Source: Ornithinimicrobium pratense
Lineage (GTDB): Bacteria > Actinomycetota > Actinomycetes > Actinomycetales > Dermatophilaceae
Reading direction: 5' to 3'
DNA: 64,000 bases
Assembly: GCF_008843165.1 (NCBI RefSeq)
Contig: NZ_CP044427.1
Location: forward strand, 930,001 to 994,000
Part shown: in pieces, positions 26,295 to 36,181 of the stretch
Position numbering within the stretch: the first letter of the stretch is position 1
Layout of the letters: every line of letters starts with the position of its first letter
Program-made: the position numbers and the translations under genes
The notes under the pieces: generated by a model
Databases searched by the model: none
The model's input: the letters and a program-made list of their open reading frames with translations, nothing else
Told to the model about the DNA's origin: nothing

Positions 26295-29270
26295 ATGAGC
26301 GAGCGCACCGACCACCTGCCTCAGCACCGCTACACCGCCGAGCTGGCCAACCAGATCGAGGCCAGGTGGCAGGAGCGCTGGGAGACGGAGGGGACCTTCG
26401 CCTCGGCCAACCCGGCTGGGGTCTGGGCGACCCCGGACGACCCGCGGCTGCAGGAGGGCCGGGAGCATCGGTTCATCATGGACATGTTCCCCTACCCCTC
26501 CGGGGCAGGCCTGCACGTCGGGCACCCGTTGGGCTTCATCGCCACCGACGTGCACGCGCGGTTCAGTCGCACCACCGGGGCCAATGTGCTGCACACCATG
26601 GGTTTCGACGCCTTCGGCCTGCCCGCCGAGCAGTATGCGGTGCAGACCGGCCAGCATCCGCGCGTCACCACCGAGGCCAACATGGAGGTGTACCGGCGCC
26701 AGCTGCGCCGGCTGGGGATGGGCCACGAGCGGCGGCGCAGCTTCGCCACCATCGACCCTGACTATTACCGGTGGACGCAGTGGATCTTCACCCAGATCTT
26801 TGAGTCCTGGTACGACCCCGAGGCGGCGCCACGGGAGGGTTCGGGCCAGGCGACGCCGGGCCGGGCGCGCCCGATCAGCGACCTGGTCGCGCAGTTCGAA
26901 TCCGGCGAGCGTTCCTGCGAGCGCCGGGACGACGAGGGCCGCGAGCTGGCCTGGGCCGATCTGTCCCCGGCCGAGCAGGCCGAGGTTCTGGACCGCTACC
27001 GCCTGGTCTACCTGTCCAAGGCACCGGTGAACTGGTGTCCCGGCCTGGGGACCGTGCTGGCCAACGAGGAGGTCACCGCCGACGGCAAGTCCGAGCGCGG
27101 CGACTTCCCGGTCTTCAAGCGCAACCTGAGTCAGTGGATGATGCGGATCACTGCGTATGCCGACCGGTTGACCGACGACCTGCAGCGGCTGGACTGGCCG
27201 GAGAAGGTCAGGCTGATGCAGCGGCACTGGATCGGCCGCTCCACCGGCGCCAACGTGCGCTTTGAGGTGCCCTCGGCCAGCCCCGGTCACGACGGCACGG
27301 TCCCGATCCACGTCTTCACTACCCGGCCCGACACGCTGTTCGGCGCGACCTTCATGGTGGTCGCTCCCGAGCACCCGGTGCTGGAGGAGATCGTGCCGCA
27401 GACCTGGCCGGAGGGGACAGGGGGGAGCTGGACCGACGGACACCCCGACCCGCGGACGGCCGTGGCGGCATACCAGCGAATGGCCTCCACCAAGAGTGAC
27501 GTGGAGCGGGAACGAGAGCACGGGGACGCCACCAAGACCGGTGTCTTCACCGGGGCGTTCGCGACCAACCCGGTCACCGGCGCGCCCATCCCGGTGTTCG
27601 TCGCCGACTACGTGCTGATGGGCTACGGCACCGGCGCGATCATGGCGGTGCCGGGGCAGGACCAGCGCGACTGGGACTTCGCGGTCGCCTACGACCTGCC
27701 GATCGTGCGCACCGTGCAGCCGACCGAGGGGCACCCGGATGACCAGGCGTTCACCGGGGATGGCCCGGCGGTCAACTCGGCCAACGACGAGGTCAGCCTG
27801 GATGGGCTGGGCGTCGAGGAGGCCAAGGCGCGGATCATCGAGTGGCTGGTGCGCAAGGACCTGGGCGAGGAGACCGTGACCTACCGGCTGCGGGACTGGC
27901 TGTTCAGCCGGCAGCGCTACTGGGGCGAGCCGTTCCCGATCGTCTGGGACGAGGACGGGATCCCGCACTCGGTGCCGGACTCGATGCTGCCGGTCGAGCT
28001 GCCCGACGTCCCCGACTACAGCCCGCGCACCTTCGACGCCGAGGACGCGGACAGCTCACCCGAGGCACCGCTGGCCCGCGCCAGGGACTGGGTCGAGGTC
28101 GAGCTCGACCTGGGCGACGGCCGTGGCACACGCAGTTTCCGCCGCGAGACCAACACGATGCCCAACTGGGCCGGGTCGTGCTGGTACCACCTGCGCTACC
28201 AGGATCCTGCCAACGACCAGGCTCCGGTCGACCCCGAGGTCGAGCGCTACTGGACCGGCCCGCGGGCCGAGACGGTGCCCGGGGCGCCCGACGGCTCGGT
28301 CGACCCCGGCGGCGTAGACCTGTACGTCGGTGGTGTCGAGCATGCGGTGCTGCACCTGCTGTACGCCCGGTTCTGGCACAAGGTGCTCTTCGACCTGGGC
28401 TACGTGAGCAGCGAGGAGCCGTTCCGCCGGCTGATCAACCAGGGGATGATCGAGGCCTGGGTCTACCGCGACGCCCGGGGCTTCCCCGTGCCGGCGGAGG
28501 AAGTCGAGCAGCACCCCGCCGGGCCACACCGCGCGACTGACTCGTTCACGTGGAAGGGTGAGCCGGTCACCCAGGAGTACGGGAAGATGGGCAAGTCGTT
28601 GAAGAACGTCGTCACCCCGGACGAGATGTGTGAGCAGTACGGCGCTGACACCTTCCGGGTCTACGAGATGTCGATGGGGCCGCTGGAGCAGTACCGGCCC
28701 TGGGAGACCCGCGCGGTCGTCGGCAGCCAGCGCTTCCTGCAGCGGCTGTGGCGCAACGTGGTCGACGAGGAGACCGGTGCTGTCGTCGTCTTCGACGAGC
28801 CGCTGTCGCCGGAGGTCGAGAAGGCGCTGCACCGCACGATCGACGGGGTGCGCGCGGACTACCAGGCGCTGCGCACCAACACGGCCGTGGCCAAGATGAT
28901 CGAGCTGAACAACCTGCTGACCAAGCTGGAGCGGGTGCCCCGCGCCGCGGTCGAGCCCCTGGTGCAGATGGTCGCCCCGGTGGCGCCGCACCTGGGGGAG
29001 GAGCTGTGGGAGCGGCTGGGTCACCGCGAGTCGCTGGCCCACGAGCCGTTCCCGCAGGCCGACCCGGCGATGCTGGTCGACGACACCGTGACCTGCGTGG
29101 TGCAGGTCAAGGGCAAGGTCCGGGACCGGCTGGAGGTGGCGGCCGATGTCACCGACGCCGACCTGGAGACGCTGGCCCTGGCCAGCGCGAAGGCGCAGGC
29201 TGCGATGAACGGCGCCCCGGTCCGCAAGGTCATCGTCCGGGCGCCCACCCTGGTCAACATCGTCGTCTGA
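26295..29270 (+). CDS. leuS: leucyl-tRNA synthetase
   Basis: A class Ia synthetase of about 991 residues, longer than E. coli LeuRS (860) because of insertions common in actinobacteria. HIGH motif as HVGHPLG in [15 protein letters not shown], the CP1 editing domain ([37 protein letters not shown]), the zinc/CP region, and the KMSKS motif as [11 protein letters not shown] 26295 preceded by GAGAGAG is preferred; a GTG four codons earlier is possible. The leader peptide and terminator upstream suggest control by charged tRNA-Leu. Confidence 0.96.
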   Translation: MSERTDHLPQHRYTAELANQIEARWQERWETEGTFASANPAGVWATPDDPRLQEGREHRFIMDMFPYPSGAGLHVGHPLGFIATDVHARFSRTTGANVLHTMGFDAFGLPAEQYAVQTGQHPRVTTEANMEVYRRQLRRLGMGHERRRSFATIDPDYYRWTQWIFTQIFESWYDPEAAPREGSGQATPGRARPISDLVAQFESGERSCERRDDEGRELAWADLSPAEQAEVLDRYRLVYLSKAPVNWCPGLGTVLANEEVTADGKSERGDFPVFKRNLSQWMMRITAYADRLTDDLQRLDWPEKVRLMQRHWIGRSTGANVRFEVPSASPGHDGTVPIHVFTTRPDTLFGATFMVVAPEHPVLEEIVPQTWPEGTGGSWTDGHPDPRTAVAAYQRMASTKSDVEREREHGDATKTGVFTGAFATNPVTGAPIPVFVADYVLMGYGTGAIMAVPGQDQRDWDFAVAYDLPIVRTVQPTEGHPDDQAFTGDGPAVNSANDEVSLDGLGVEEAKARIIEWLVRKDLGEETVTYRLRDWLFSRQRYWGEPFPIVWDEDGIPHSVPDSMLPVELPDVPDYSPRTFDAEDADSSPEAPLARARDWVEVELDLGDGRGTRSFRRETNTMPNWAGSCWYHLRYQDPANDQAPVDPEVERYWTGPRAETVPGAPDGSVDPGGVDLYVGGVEHAVLHLLYARFWHKVLFDLGYVSSEEPFRRLINQGMIEAWVYRDARGFPVPAEEVEQHPAGPHRATDSFTWKGEPVTQEYGKMGKSLKNVVTPDEMCEQYGADTFRVYEMSMGPLEQYRPWETRAVVGSQRFLQRLWRNVVDEETGAVVVFDEPLSPEVEKALHRTIDGVRADYQALRTNTAVAKMIELNNLLTKLERVPRAAVEPLVQMVAPVAPHLGEELWERLGHRESLAHEPFPQADPAMLVDDTVTCVVQVKGKVRDRLEVAADVTDADLETLALASAKAQAAMNGAPVRKVIVRAPTLVNIVV

Positions 29271-29307
29271 CCCCTCCCGGGTCCCGGAACAGCCGAAGGA
29301 GGCCGGC

Positions 29308-30174
29308 GTGAGCGTCGCGGTCGTCACCGACAGCACCTCCTGCCTCGACCCCGAACGGGTCGTGGCGGCCGGGCTGACGGTCGTGCCGTTGCACGTGCAC
29401 GTGGGTGGCCGAGGGCGGCTGGCCGGCCGCGAGATCCAGCCCGGGGAGATCGCGGAGATCCTGCGCAGAGGCAAGGAGCGGGTGACCACCTCCGGCGTGG
29501 CACCCGGTGAGTTCTCCGCTGCCTACCGCGAGGTGGCGCAGCGCACCGGCTGCGGCGAGATCGTCTCCGTGCACCTGTCTGGCGGGGTCAGCGCGACGGT
29601 CGAGGCGGCACAGCTGGCCCGGGAGGAGCTGGCCGACGAGCTGGCCGTGCACGTCGTGGATTCCCGGGTGCTGGGCATGGCCCTGGGGTATGCGGCGTGC
29701 TCCGGCGCCGCCGCGGCCGCCGCGGGCGCCGCGGCGCCGGAGGTGGTGGAGGCGATCCGCGCGAGGGCCGAGGCAGGGCGCACGTGGTTCTACGTCGACA
29801 CCCTTGAGCACCTGCGGCGTGGCGGCCGGATCGGCCGGGCCCAGGCGCTGCTGGGCTCCGCGCTCGCGATCAAGCCCCTGCTGACCCTCAAGGACGGCGA
29901 GGTCGCGCCCCAGGAGCGGGTGCGGACCCGGTCCAAGGCGCTCGCACGGCTGGTCGAGCACGCCGTCGCTGCGGTTGAGCAGGCCCGGCGGGGCGGGCTG
30001 GACGTCGAGCTGGCGGTGCACGAGCTGAGCGCCCGAGAGGCCGGGGAGGAGCTGGCGGGCCAGCTGCAGGAGCGCACCGGGGTCTGCCCCGTCGTGGTCG
30101 AGCTTGACCCCGTCGTCGGCGTGCACACCGGTCCCGGCACCCTCGGTGTGGTCGTCGCACCGGTGACGGGGTGA
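29308..30174 (+). CDS. DegV-family fatty-acid-binding protein
   Basis: A 288-residue DegV protein. It begins VAVVTDSTSCLDPE and contains TTSGVAPGEFSAAYRE, HLSGGVSATVEAA (lipid-binding Ser region), VVDSRVLGMALGY and RRGGRIGRAQALLGSALAIKPLL. Family members (FakB) present fatty acids to a FakA kinase, which is not in the window. GTG start 37 bases after leuS. The order leuS-degV-comEA-comEC is common in actinobacteria. Confidence 0.92.
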   Translation: MSVAVVTDSTSCLDPERVVAAGLTVVPLHVHVGGRGRLAGREIQPGEIAEILRRGKERVTTSGVAPGEFSAAYREVAQRTGCGEIVSVHLSGGVSATVEAAQLAREELADELAVHVVDSRVLGMALGYAACSGAAAAAAGAAAPEVVEAIRARAEAGRTWFYVDTLEHLRRGGRIGRAQALLGSALAIKPLLTLKDGEVAPQERVRTRSKALARLVEHAVAAVEQARRGGLDVELAVHELSAREAGEELAGQLQERTGVCPVVVELDPVVGVHTGPGTLGVVVAPVTG

Positions 30175-30202
30175 CCGTGTGGTGGGGGATGGCCACTGAA
30201 CC

Positions 30203-30240
30203 CTGTCCACACGCCTCGGTCGTCCACGGCGTTGTCCACA
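30203..30240 (+). promoter_or_regulatory. cluster of DnaA-box-like 9-mers upstream of comEA
   Basis: CTGTCCACA (30203-30211), TCGTCCACG (30220-30228) and TTGTCCACA (30232-30240) lie in 38 bases. TTGTCCACA is the preferred Streptomyces DnaA box. They precede a -10-like TAGCCT (30281-30286) and the comEA ATG. Whether DnaA binds is unknown. Confidence 0.35.
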
Positions 30241-30292
30241 GATCGGTTGAGAGGGCTGCCGTCACGGAGAACGCGCTGCCTAGCCTGCCGCC

Positions 30293-31462
30293 ATGGCCTG
30301 GCCTTCCGAGCGTCCCGCCCGCGTCCACGCGGGAGCCGACCATGTAGGTCGGCACCGGCGCGTTCGGCCCCAAGGTGACGGCGATGCAGAGCTAGGGGGC
30401 GCTGGCAGGGGGGCCGCCGGCCCCAGCGGGGGTGGACGCGGCACGGGTGCCAGCGGGGGTGGACGCGGCGCGGTTGCGGCCCAGGGCGGGGCCACACCCC
30501 CGGATCAGGACGTGGGCGACGAGCCTGGGATGCCGGGCCCGGAGACCACAGTCGTGCCGCTGTTCTCGGTGCCAGACTCGTTGCGGTCGGTGGACGTCGC
30601 CGTGGGTGGCCGTGCGGTGCGAGGCCTGCTGCTGATCACGGCCGTGCTACTCCTGACTCTGGGGGGTCGTTGGTGGTGGGTCAGCCAGCAGGCGGTGGGG
30701 GTGCCGGTGGAGCAGGTCGTGGGTGCCGGTGCGGGCCTGGCAGGAGCCGGACCGGGGAGCACGCCCCCAGGAAGCAGCGCAGAGGGGACGCCTGCGGAGG
30801 GCGGAGGAGGTCCGGAGGGTGCCGTCGGCGCTGAAGGGCCTACCGCTCCCGCAGGGCCGTCGGATGCGGCGTCCGATACGGCGGCTGACGAGGGTGAGGT
30901 GCCGGGCGCGGCGGGCGCGAGCACCGCAGGCGGGGCCGACGCCGCTGGCGAGGCAGTCCTGGTGGTGCATGTCATCGGTGAGGTGCAGGAGCCGGGGGTG
31001 GTGGAGCTGCCGTCGGGGTCTCGGGTGATCGACGCGGTCCGCGCGGCGGGGGGTGTCACCGATGAGGCGGACCCGGCGTCGCTGAACCTGGCTCGGTCGG
31101 TCGTGGACGGAGAGCAGGTCTGGGTGGGTGCCCCGGGGGAGGAGCCGCCTCCGTGGCTGCAGGCCGCGCCGGCGCCACCTGCGGTCGGCGTGGGCGGAGG
31201 AGCGGGAGGCCCCGGCTCAGGTCAGCCAGGCGACGGCGTGGGCGGTGGCGGTGGGCAGGGTGCACTCCTGGTGGACCTGAACCGGGCGGACCAGGCCCAG
31301 CTCGAGGAGCTGCCCGGGGTCGGCCCCGTCACCGCTGGCAACATCCTGGCCTGGCGCGAGCAGCACGGTGGGTTCACGGCGGTGGAGGAGCTGACGGAGG
31401 TCAGCGGGATCGGCGAGAAGACCCTTGAGCAGCTGCGACCCCACGTCAGCGTCGGCGGCTGA
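30293..31462 (+). CDS. comEA: ComEA-type helix-hairpin-helix DNA-binding protein
   Basis: A 389-residue competence protein. Low-complexity N-terminus, one membrane segment (LLLITAVLLLTL, about residues 107-118), a long Gly/Ala/Pro linker, an SLBB domain (VVHVIGEVQEPGVVELPSGSR), and two helix-hairpin-helix motifs at the C-terminus (LNRADQAQLEELPGVGPVTAG and FTAVEELTEVSGIGEKTL). ComEA binds incoming duplex DNA outside the membrane. ATG 30293 follows a TAGCCT -10. comEC begins 4 bases after the stop. Confidence 0.9.
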   Translation: MAWPSERPARVHAGADHVGRHRRVRPQGDGDAELGGAGRGAAGPSGGGRGTGASGGGRGAVAAQGGATPPDQDVGDEPGMPGPETTVVPLFSVPDSLRSVDVAVGGRAVRGLLLITAVLLLTLGGRWWWVSQQAVGVPVEQVVGAGAGLAGAGPGSTPPGSSAEGTPAEGGGGPEGAVGAEGPTAPAGPSDAASDTAADEGEVPGAAGASTAGGADAAGEAVLVVHVIGEVQEPGVVELPSGSRVIDAVRAAGGVTDEADPASLNLARSVVDGEQVWVGAPGEEPPPWLQAAPAPPAVGVGGGAGGPGSGQPGDGVGGGGGQGALLVDLNRADQAQLEELPGVGPVTAGNILAWREQHGGFTAVEELTEVSGIGEKTLEQLRPHVSVGG

Positions 31463-31466
31463 CCCG

Positions 31467-33941
31467 GTGCGTCCCACGGGCGCGGCCCCGCAGCGGCCTG
31501 CTGCGCCTGACGACCGGGCGACCCGGCACCGAGGCAGGTCCGAGTCCGCGCCGGGCGGGTCGTTGGCTGGGGTGCTGGGCGGGGACGATGCGGGCGCGGA
31601 GCTGCGGGTGCTGGACCTGCGCCTGCTCCTGCCGGCCCTGCTGGCCTGGGGAGTCCTGGTGACGCTGCTCCCCAGGTCCATGGGGCTGGTCGGCGCGGCG
31701 GCGACGCTCGGTCTCGTCGGGGCGGTCGTGCTGCTGCGTGTTGCCCATGTCAGTCCTGCGGCGGGCTGGACCAGGGTGCTGGCGATGTCGTGCGCCGCCG
31801 TCGGGCTGGTCACCGGGGCGACGGCCCTGCACGTGGCCACTTCCGACGCTGGCCTGGTGACCGGGTGGGCGGAGCAGCGGGCCACCAGTCAGGTCGAGCT
31901 GGTCGTCACGACCGAACCGCGCGTGCTGGCCCGCGGCGACGAGCGGCAGCCCCTGGTCGTGCTGGAGGCACGGGTGACGCGCGCGCAGGCTCGTGGGCAG
32001 GTGACCACCCCACGCACACCGGTCGTGCTCTTCGCCAGCGCCGGACAGGGGTGGGAGGACGTGCGCTGGCGCAGCATCGTCGCCACCACCGGCAGGTGGG
32101 CGCCTGCCGAGCCCGGCGACCGGACCCGGGCCGTGCTGACCCCGCGCGGGGGGCCGAGCGTCCTGGCCGAGCCGACAGCCGTGCTGCGCGGGGTCGACGT
32201 CGTCCGCGACCGTTTCCGGGTGGCCCTGCAGCCGCTGCCGACCGACTCCCGTGGGCTGGTGCCGGGGCTGGTCATCGGCGACACCTCGCTCACCCCTGCG
32301 GACCTGACCGAGGCGATGCGGGTGACCGGGATGACCCACCTGTCCGCGGTGTCCGGCAGCAATGTGAGCCTCGTCTGCGGTGCCGTGGCCGTGCTCCTCG
32401 CGCGGGTGGGAACCCCACGTCGCTGGCGCACCCCGCTGGTGCTCCTCAGCCTCGTCGGCTTCGTCCTGCTCTGCCGCCCCGAGCCGTCGGTCCTGCGGGC
32501 CGGGGTGATGGGCAGCGTCGGCCTGCTGGCGCTGACCACGGGGCGGCGCCGCGCCAGCCTGCCCGCTCTGGGGGCGGCGGTCATCGGTCTGCTCTGCCTG
32601 GACCCGTGGTTGGCCCGGTCCTACGGCTTTGCCCTGTCGACGCTGGCCACCCTCGGGCTGGTGCTGTGGGCCCGGCCCTGGGGTCGGGCCATGGCGCGCC
32701 ACCTGCCGGCGCGGCTTCACCTGCTCGCGATGGCGACCGCTATACCGCTGTCCGCCCAGGTGATCTGCGCCCCGGTCATCGTCCTGCTCCAGGGCCACAT
32801 CACGACGCACGCGGTCCTGGCCAACCTGCTGGCGGCACCGCTCGTGGCGCCCACGACGGTCCTCGGGGTGCTGGCGGCCTGCCTGGCGCCGCTCTCAGTC
32901 CCGCTGTCGACGGCGGTCGCCTGGCTGGCGGCGCTGCCGGCGTGGGTCATCGGCCGGGTCGCCCGGGTGTGCGCGCAGCTGCCGTACGGCACGATCGACT
33001 GGCTGGACGGCCCTGCCGGCGCCTGGCTGCTCACCGCGCTCACGGTCCTCGTGCTGGTGACGGGACCATGGTGGTGGCACCAGGCGCGCCGACGCCCTTG
33101 GTGGGCCGGTGCCGCGCTGGCCGCGGTGACCGCCTGGCTGTGGCCGTCGTCGGCGCTGAGCGAATGGCCGCCGCCGGGGTGGGTGGTGGTGGGCTGCGAC
33201 GTGGGGCAGGGGGACGCCTTCGTGGTGTCGACCGCGCCGGCCCGTGCGCTCGTGGTCGATACCGGCCCGGACCCTCCAGCGGTGGGGCGGTGCCTACGTG
33301 ACCTCGGGGTGCGGGACGTAGACCTGCTCGTCCTGACCCATTTTCACGCCGACCACGTCGGGGGGCTGGCCGGGGTGCTGGGGCAGGCCCACGTGGACGC
33401 GGCCTACGTCTCTCCGGTCACCGAGCCCGCGGACGTCGCAGAGCGGACCCTGGCCCGGCTCGCCGGTGAGGGCGTGTCCGTGCACGTGGCCCGGGCCGGT
33501 GACGTGGCGCAGGTGGGCGGCGCGACCGTTGAGGTGGTGGGTCCCGGGCTGCGGCCGGCGGCGGGAGGGTCGGCCGCCAACAACGGCAGTGTCGTCCTCG
33601 ACGTCGTAGTGGAGGGCACGCGGGTGTTGCTCACCGGCGACCTCGAGCCGGAGGGTATGCGGCCCGTGCGCCAGTGGGTGCACGGCCGCGACTACGACGT
33701 GCTCAAGGTGGCGCACCACGGCTCGGCGGCCCAGGACGAGCGGCTGATCCGCGGCGCGCGGGCCGAGGTGGCGCTGATCGGGGTAGGGGCGGACAACACC
33801 TTCGGCCACCCAGCGCCGAGCCTGCTCACGCTGCTGCAGTCCAACGGTGCGGTGGTGCTGCGCACCGACCTGCACGGCGACATCGCCGTGGCGCGCGACG
33901 ACGCCGGCCGCCTGGTGGTGCACCGCCGGAGGAGCGGATGA
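31467..33941 (+). CDS. comEC: ComEC/Rec2 DNA-uptake channel protein
   Basis: About 824 residues. An N-terminal OB-like soluble part (~100-250) is followed by the competence domain with many membrane helices (MTHLSAVSGSNVSLVCGAVAVLL, LLCRPEPSVLRAGVMG, ICAPVIVLLQGHITTHAVLANLLAAPLVAP). A C-terminal metallo-beta-lactamase domain has CDVGQGDAFVV and LTHFHADHVGG. ComEC carries single strands across the membrane, and the MBL domain may degrade the other strand. GTG 31467 is used; the TTG at 31425 overlaps comEA. Confidence 0.9.
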   Translation: MRPTGAAPQRPAAPDDRATRHRGRSESAPGGSLAGVLGGDDAGAELRVLDLRLLLPALLAWGVLVTLLPRSMGLVGAAATLGLVGAVVLLRVAHVSPAAGWTRVLAMSCAAVGLVTGATALHVATSDAGLVTGWAEQRATSQVELVVTTEPRVLARGDERQPLVVLEARVTRAQARGQVTTPRTPVVLFASAGQGWEDVRWRSIVATTGRWAPAEPGDRTRAVLTPRGGPSVLAEPTAVLRGVDVVRDRFRVALQPLPTDSRGLVPGLVIGDTSLTPADLTEAMRVTGMTHLSAVSGSNVSLVCGAVAVLLARVGTPRRWRTPLVLLSLVGFVLLCRPEPSVLRAGVMGSVGLLALTTGRRRASLPALGAAVIGLLCLDPWLARSYGFALSTLATLGLVLWARPWGRAMARHLPARLHLLAMATAIPLSAQVICAPVIVLLQGHITTHAVLANLLAAPLVAPTTVLGVLAACLAPLSVPLSTAVAWLAALPAWVIGRVARVCAQLPYGTIDWLDGPAGAWLLTALTVLVLVTGPWWWHQARRRPWWAGAALAAVTAWLWPSSALSEWPPPGWVVVGCDVGQGDAFVVSTAPARALVVDTGPDPPAVGRCLRDLGVRDVDLLVLTHFHADHVGGLAGVLGQAHVDAAYVSPVTEPADVAERTLARLAGEGVSVHVARAGDVAQVGGATVEVVGPGLRPAAGGSAANNGSVVLDVVVEGTRVLLTGDLEPEGMRPVRQWVHGRDYDVLKVAHHGSAAQDERLIRGARAEVALIGVGADNTFGHPAPSLLTLLQSNGAVVLRTDLHGDIAVARDDAGRLVVHRRRSG

Positions 33942-33982
33942 GCCGCAGGACCGCAGTCACGCCTGGGCGGGGCGCATCACCG

Positions 33983-34960
33983 TCAAGACGCCTGATCGCC
34001 TTCGATCTCCTCGCAGGCTTGGTGGTCGCAGGGGTTGCCGCGCAGCTCGGCAGCGCTGCTGCTGAGGGCGTCGAGAGCGGCCGCGACGGCCGGGACCCGG
34101 CGCAGGTCGGGGGTGGTGATGACCTGCACGACCCGGCGCGAGGGCGGGACGACGGGGCGGACGACGACGTCCGGGTGGGACACCGTCGTGAGGATGAGGT
34201 GCGGCACGAGCGCCACGCCCAGCCCGGCGGCGACCAGTCCCAGCACCGCCACGTAGTCCTCGGTCTCAAAGGCCACCTCGGGGTCGAACCCCGCCTTGTG
34301 GGCCAGCGTGAGCAGATGCCCGCGGCACCGGGGACAGCCGGCGATCCACTGCTCCGCTTCCAGGTCGGCGAGGTTGACGGCGTCCTGGGCGCCCAGCTCG
34401 TGGTCCTTGGGCAAGACCAGCATCACCGGGTCGGTGAGGACGTCGAAGACGTCGAGGCCGCTGAGGTCATCGACACCGCGGCCGGGATCGTTGCCCTCGT
34501 AGGAGAACGCCACCGCCAGGTCGACCTCACCACTGCGCAGCGCCGCGAGCGACTCCGGTGGCTCGGCCTCGCTGAACTGCACGGTGACCGCGGGATGGCT
34601 CGCACGCAGGCGGGCCAGGGCGCGGGGGACGAGCGTGGCGGACGAGGACGGGAAGGCCATCAGCCGCACCCGCCCAGCCTGCAGCCCGGCGATCGCCGAC
34701 ACCTCGGCCTGCGCCTTCTCGATCCGGTCCAGGATGTCGGCCGCCCGGTCGGCCAGGAGGGACCCGGCCTCGGTCAGCCGCACCGTCCGCCCACTACGCT
34801 CCACCAGCGCCGTGCCGGTGCGCTGCTCGAGCCGGCGGACCATCTGGGAGATCGCCGGCTGGGTGTAACCCAGGGAGTTGGCCGCGGCCGTGAACGAGCC
34901 CTGCTCGGCAATCGCCCGCATGACCCGCAGTCCCGCAACGTCGAACATGTCAATCAGCAT
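33983..34960 (-). CDS. LysR-family transcriptional regulator
   Basis: A 325-residue LTTR. The winged HTH has FTAAANSLGYTQPAISQMVRRLE (~24-46), followed by the linker helix and an effector domain (GRVRLMAFPSSSATLVPRAL, PESLAALRSGEVDLAVAFSYEG, VALVPHLI). ATG 34960 or the ATG four codons later may start it. It is divergent from the sirtuin gene with an 87-base gap. The effector is unknown. The C-terminal Cys pair GCPRCRG is unusual for an effector domain. Confidence 0.92.
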   Translation of the reverse strand: MLIDMFDVAGLRVMRAIAEQGSFTAAANSLGYTQPAISQMVRRLEQRTGTALVERSGRTVRLTEAGSLLADRAADILDRIEKAQAEVSAIAGLQAGRVRLMAFPSSSATLVPRALARLRASHPAVTVQFSEAEPPESLAALRSGEVDLAVAFSYEGNDPGRGVDDLSGLDVFDVLTDPVMLVLPKDHELGAQDAVNLADLEAEQWIAGCPRCRGHLLTLAHKAGFDPEVAFETEDYVAVLGLVAAGLGVALVPHLILTTVSHPDVVVRPVVPPSRRVVQVITTPDLRRVPAVAAALDALSSSAAELRGNPCDHQACEEIEGDQAS

Positions 34961-35047
34961 AACGACGGGTGATCCACCCGGTGACGGCGCCGCTGGCGAG
35001 GTTACGCTGCCTGTGTCGGCACAGGACGCACGCTGGGAGCGGGGACG
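34961..35047. promoter_or_regulatory. divergent promoter region of the LysR regulator and sirtuin
   Basis: GTGACG (34981-34986) is 16 bases before TACGCT (35003-35008), a possible promoter for the sirtuin. CCTGTG-TCGG-CACAGG (35010-35025) is a perfect dyad right after it, a possible operator or hairpin. LysR regulators often control divergent neighbours, so the sirtuin is a candidate target. Confidence 0.35.
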
Positions 35048-36060
35048 ATGGTGGAGGAGCAGGTGGCGCCGCGGCCGTTGCGCCAACGCACCCTGGGTCA
35101 CCCGCTCGAGCCGTTGACCGACCCCCCGAGGCGCAGCCGCCGGTCCTGGACGGGCCTCGCCCGCTCGCGCTGACGCTGCCACCGCGGACGGCCGTGGACG
35201 AGCAGAGGTATGCCGTCCTGCGCGAGGTGGTGGGGCGCGGGGGAGTGTTGGCGCTCACCGGGGCCGGGATGTCGACCGCCTCGGGGATCCCCGACTACCG
35301 CGGCCCCGACGGCCGGCGGCGGGTGCAGCCCATGCAGCACGCGGAGTTCGTCGGGTCCGCCACCGGGCGGCAGCGCTACTGGGCTCGGGCGTCCGTGGGG
35401 TGGGAGCGGTTCGCCGCGGCCGCCCCGAACGCCGCCCATCGGGCGGTCGCCGATCTCGAACGGGTCGGGGTCGTCGACCACGTGCTCACCCAGAACGTGG
35501 ACGGCCTGCACCAGGAAGCCGGCGCGCGGAGGGTGGTGGAGCTGCACGGGTCCCTGGGGCGCGTCGTCTGCCTGGACTGCGAGGAGGTCACGACCCGGGA
35601 CCAGGTGCACGCCTGGTTGGTAGAGGCCAACCCCGGGTTCCTGCGGCAGGCGAGCGACCCGGGACAGGTACGGCCGGACGGGGACGTCGCGCTGCCGGAG
35701 GAACTGGTGGCCGGTTTCCGCAGCCCCCGGTGCCTGGTCTGCGGTGGTGACCGGCTGAAGCCCGACGTGGTCTTCTTCGGCGGGTCGGTGCCGCGGTCGA
35801 CGGTGGACCGGGCGTTCGAGCTGTTGAGCGGAGCTCTCAGCCTGCTGGTGCTCGGCTCCTCGCTGCGGGTGATGAGCGGATACCGCTTCGTCCGCAGGGC
35901 GCGCCGGGACGGCATACCCGTGCTCGTCGTGACCCGGGGCCAGACCAGGGCCGATGCCGAGACCACCGTGCACCTGGACGCGCTCCTGGACGATGTGCTG
36001 CCCCGGCTCGCGGACGAGGTGGCACGCGCCCCCTCGCGGCCCCGGGCGGGTCCGGCCTGA
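35048..36060 (+). CDS. NAD-dependent protein deacetylase (Sir2 family), probable frameshift near the 5' end
   Basis: The sirtuin core starts near 35190: VLALTGAGMSTASGIPDYRG, LTQNVDGLHQEAG, catalytic VELHGS, zinc ligands CLDC and CLVC, and VFFGGSVP / LLVLGSSLRVMSG. It removes acyl groups from Lys with NAD. The 5' part is in a different frame. ATG 35048 opens MVEEQVAPRPLRQRTLGHPLEPLTDPP with extremely high GC at third codon positions and a GGAG site upstream. One extra C in the C6 run at 35122-35127 would join it to the core frame (PPEAQPPVLDGPRPLALTLPP). Without it the core frame is open only from GTG 34969 with poor codon bias, or from a GTG near 35190. A missed base is likely. Confidence 0.83.
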
Positions 36061-36181
36061 GGGCCACCTCTAGGGGTGCCGGGTGTCGCTCCAAGATGCA
36101 CCAACGCGCGGTCGGTGATGGAGTCGTTACTGAGCCCCGGCCGAACGGTCAGGGCAGGAACTGACTCGAAGGAGGCGACAC

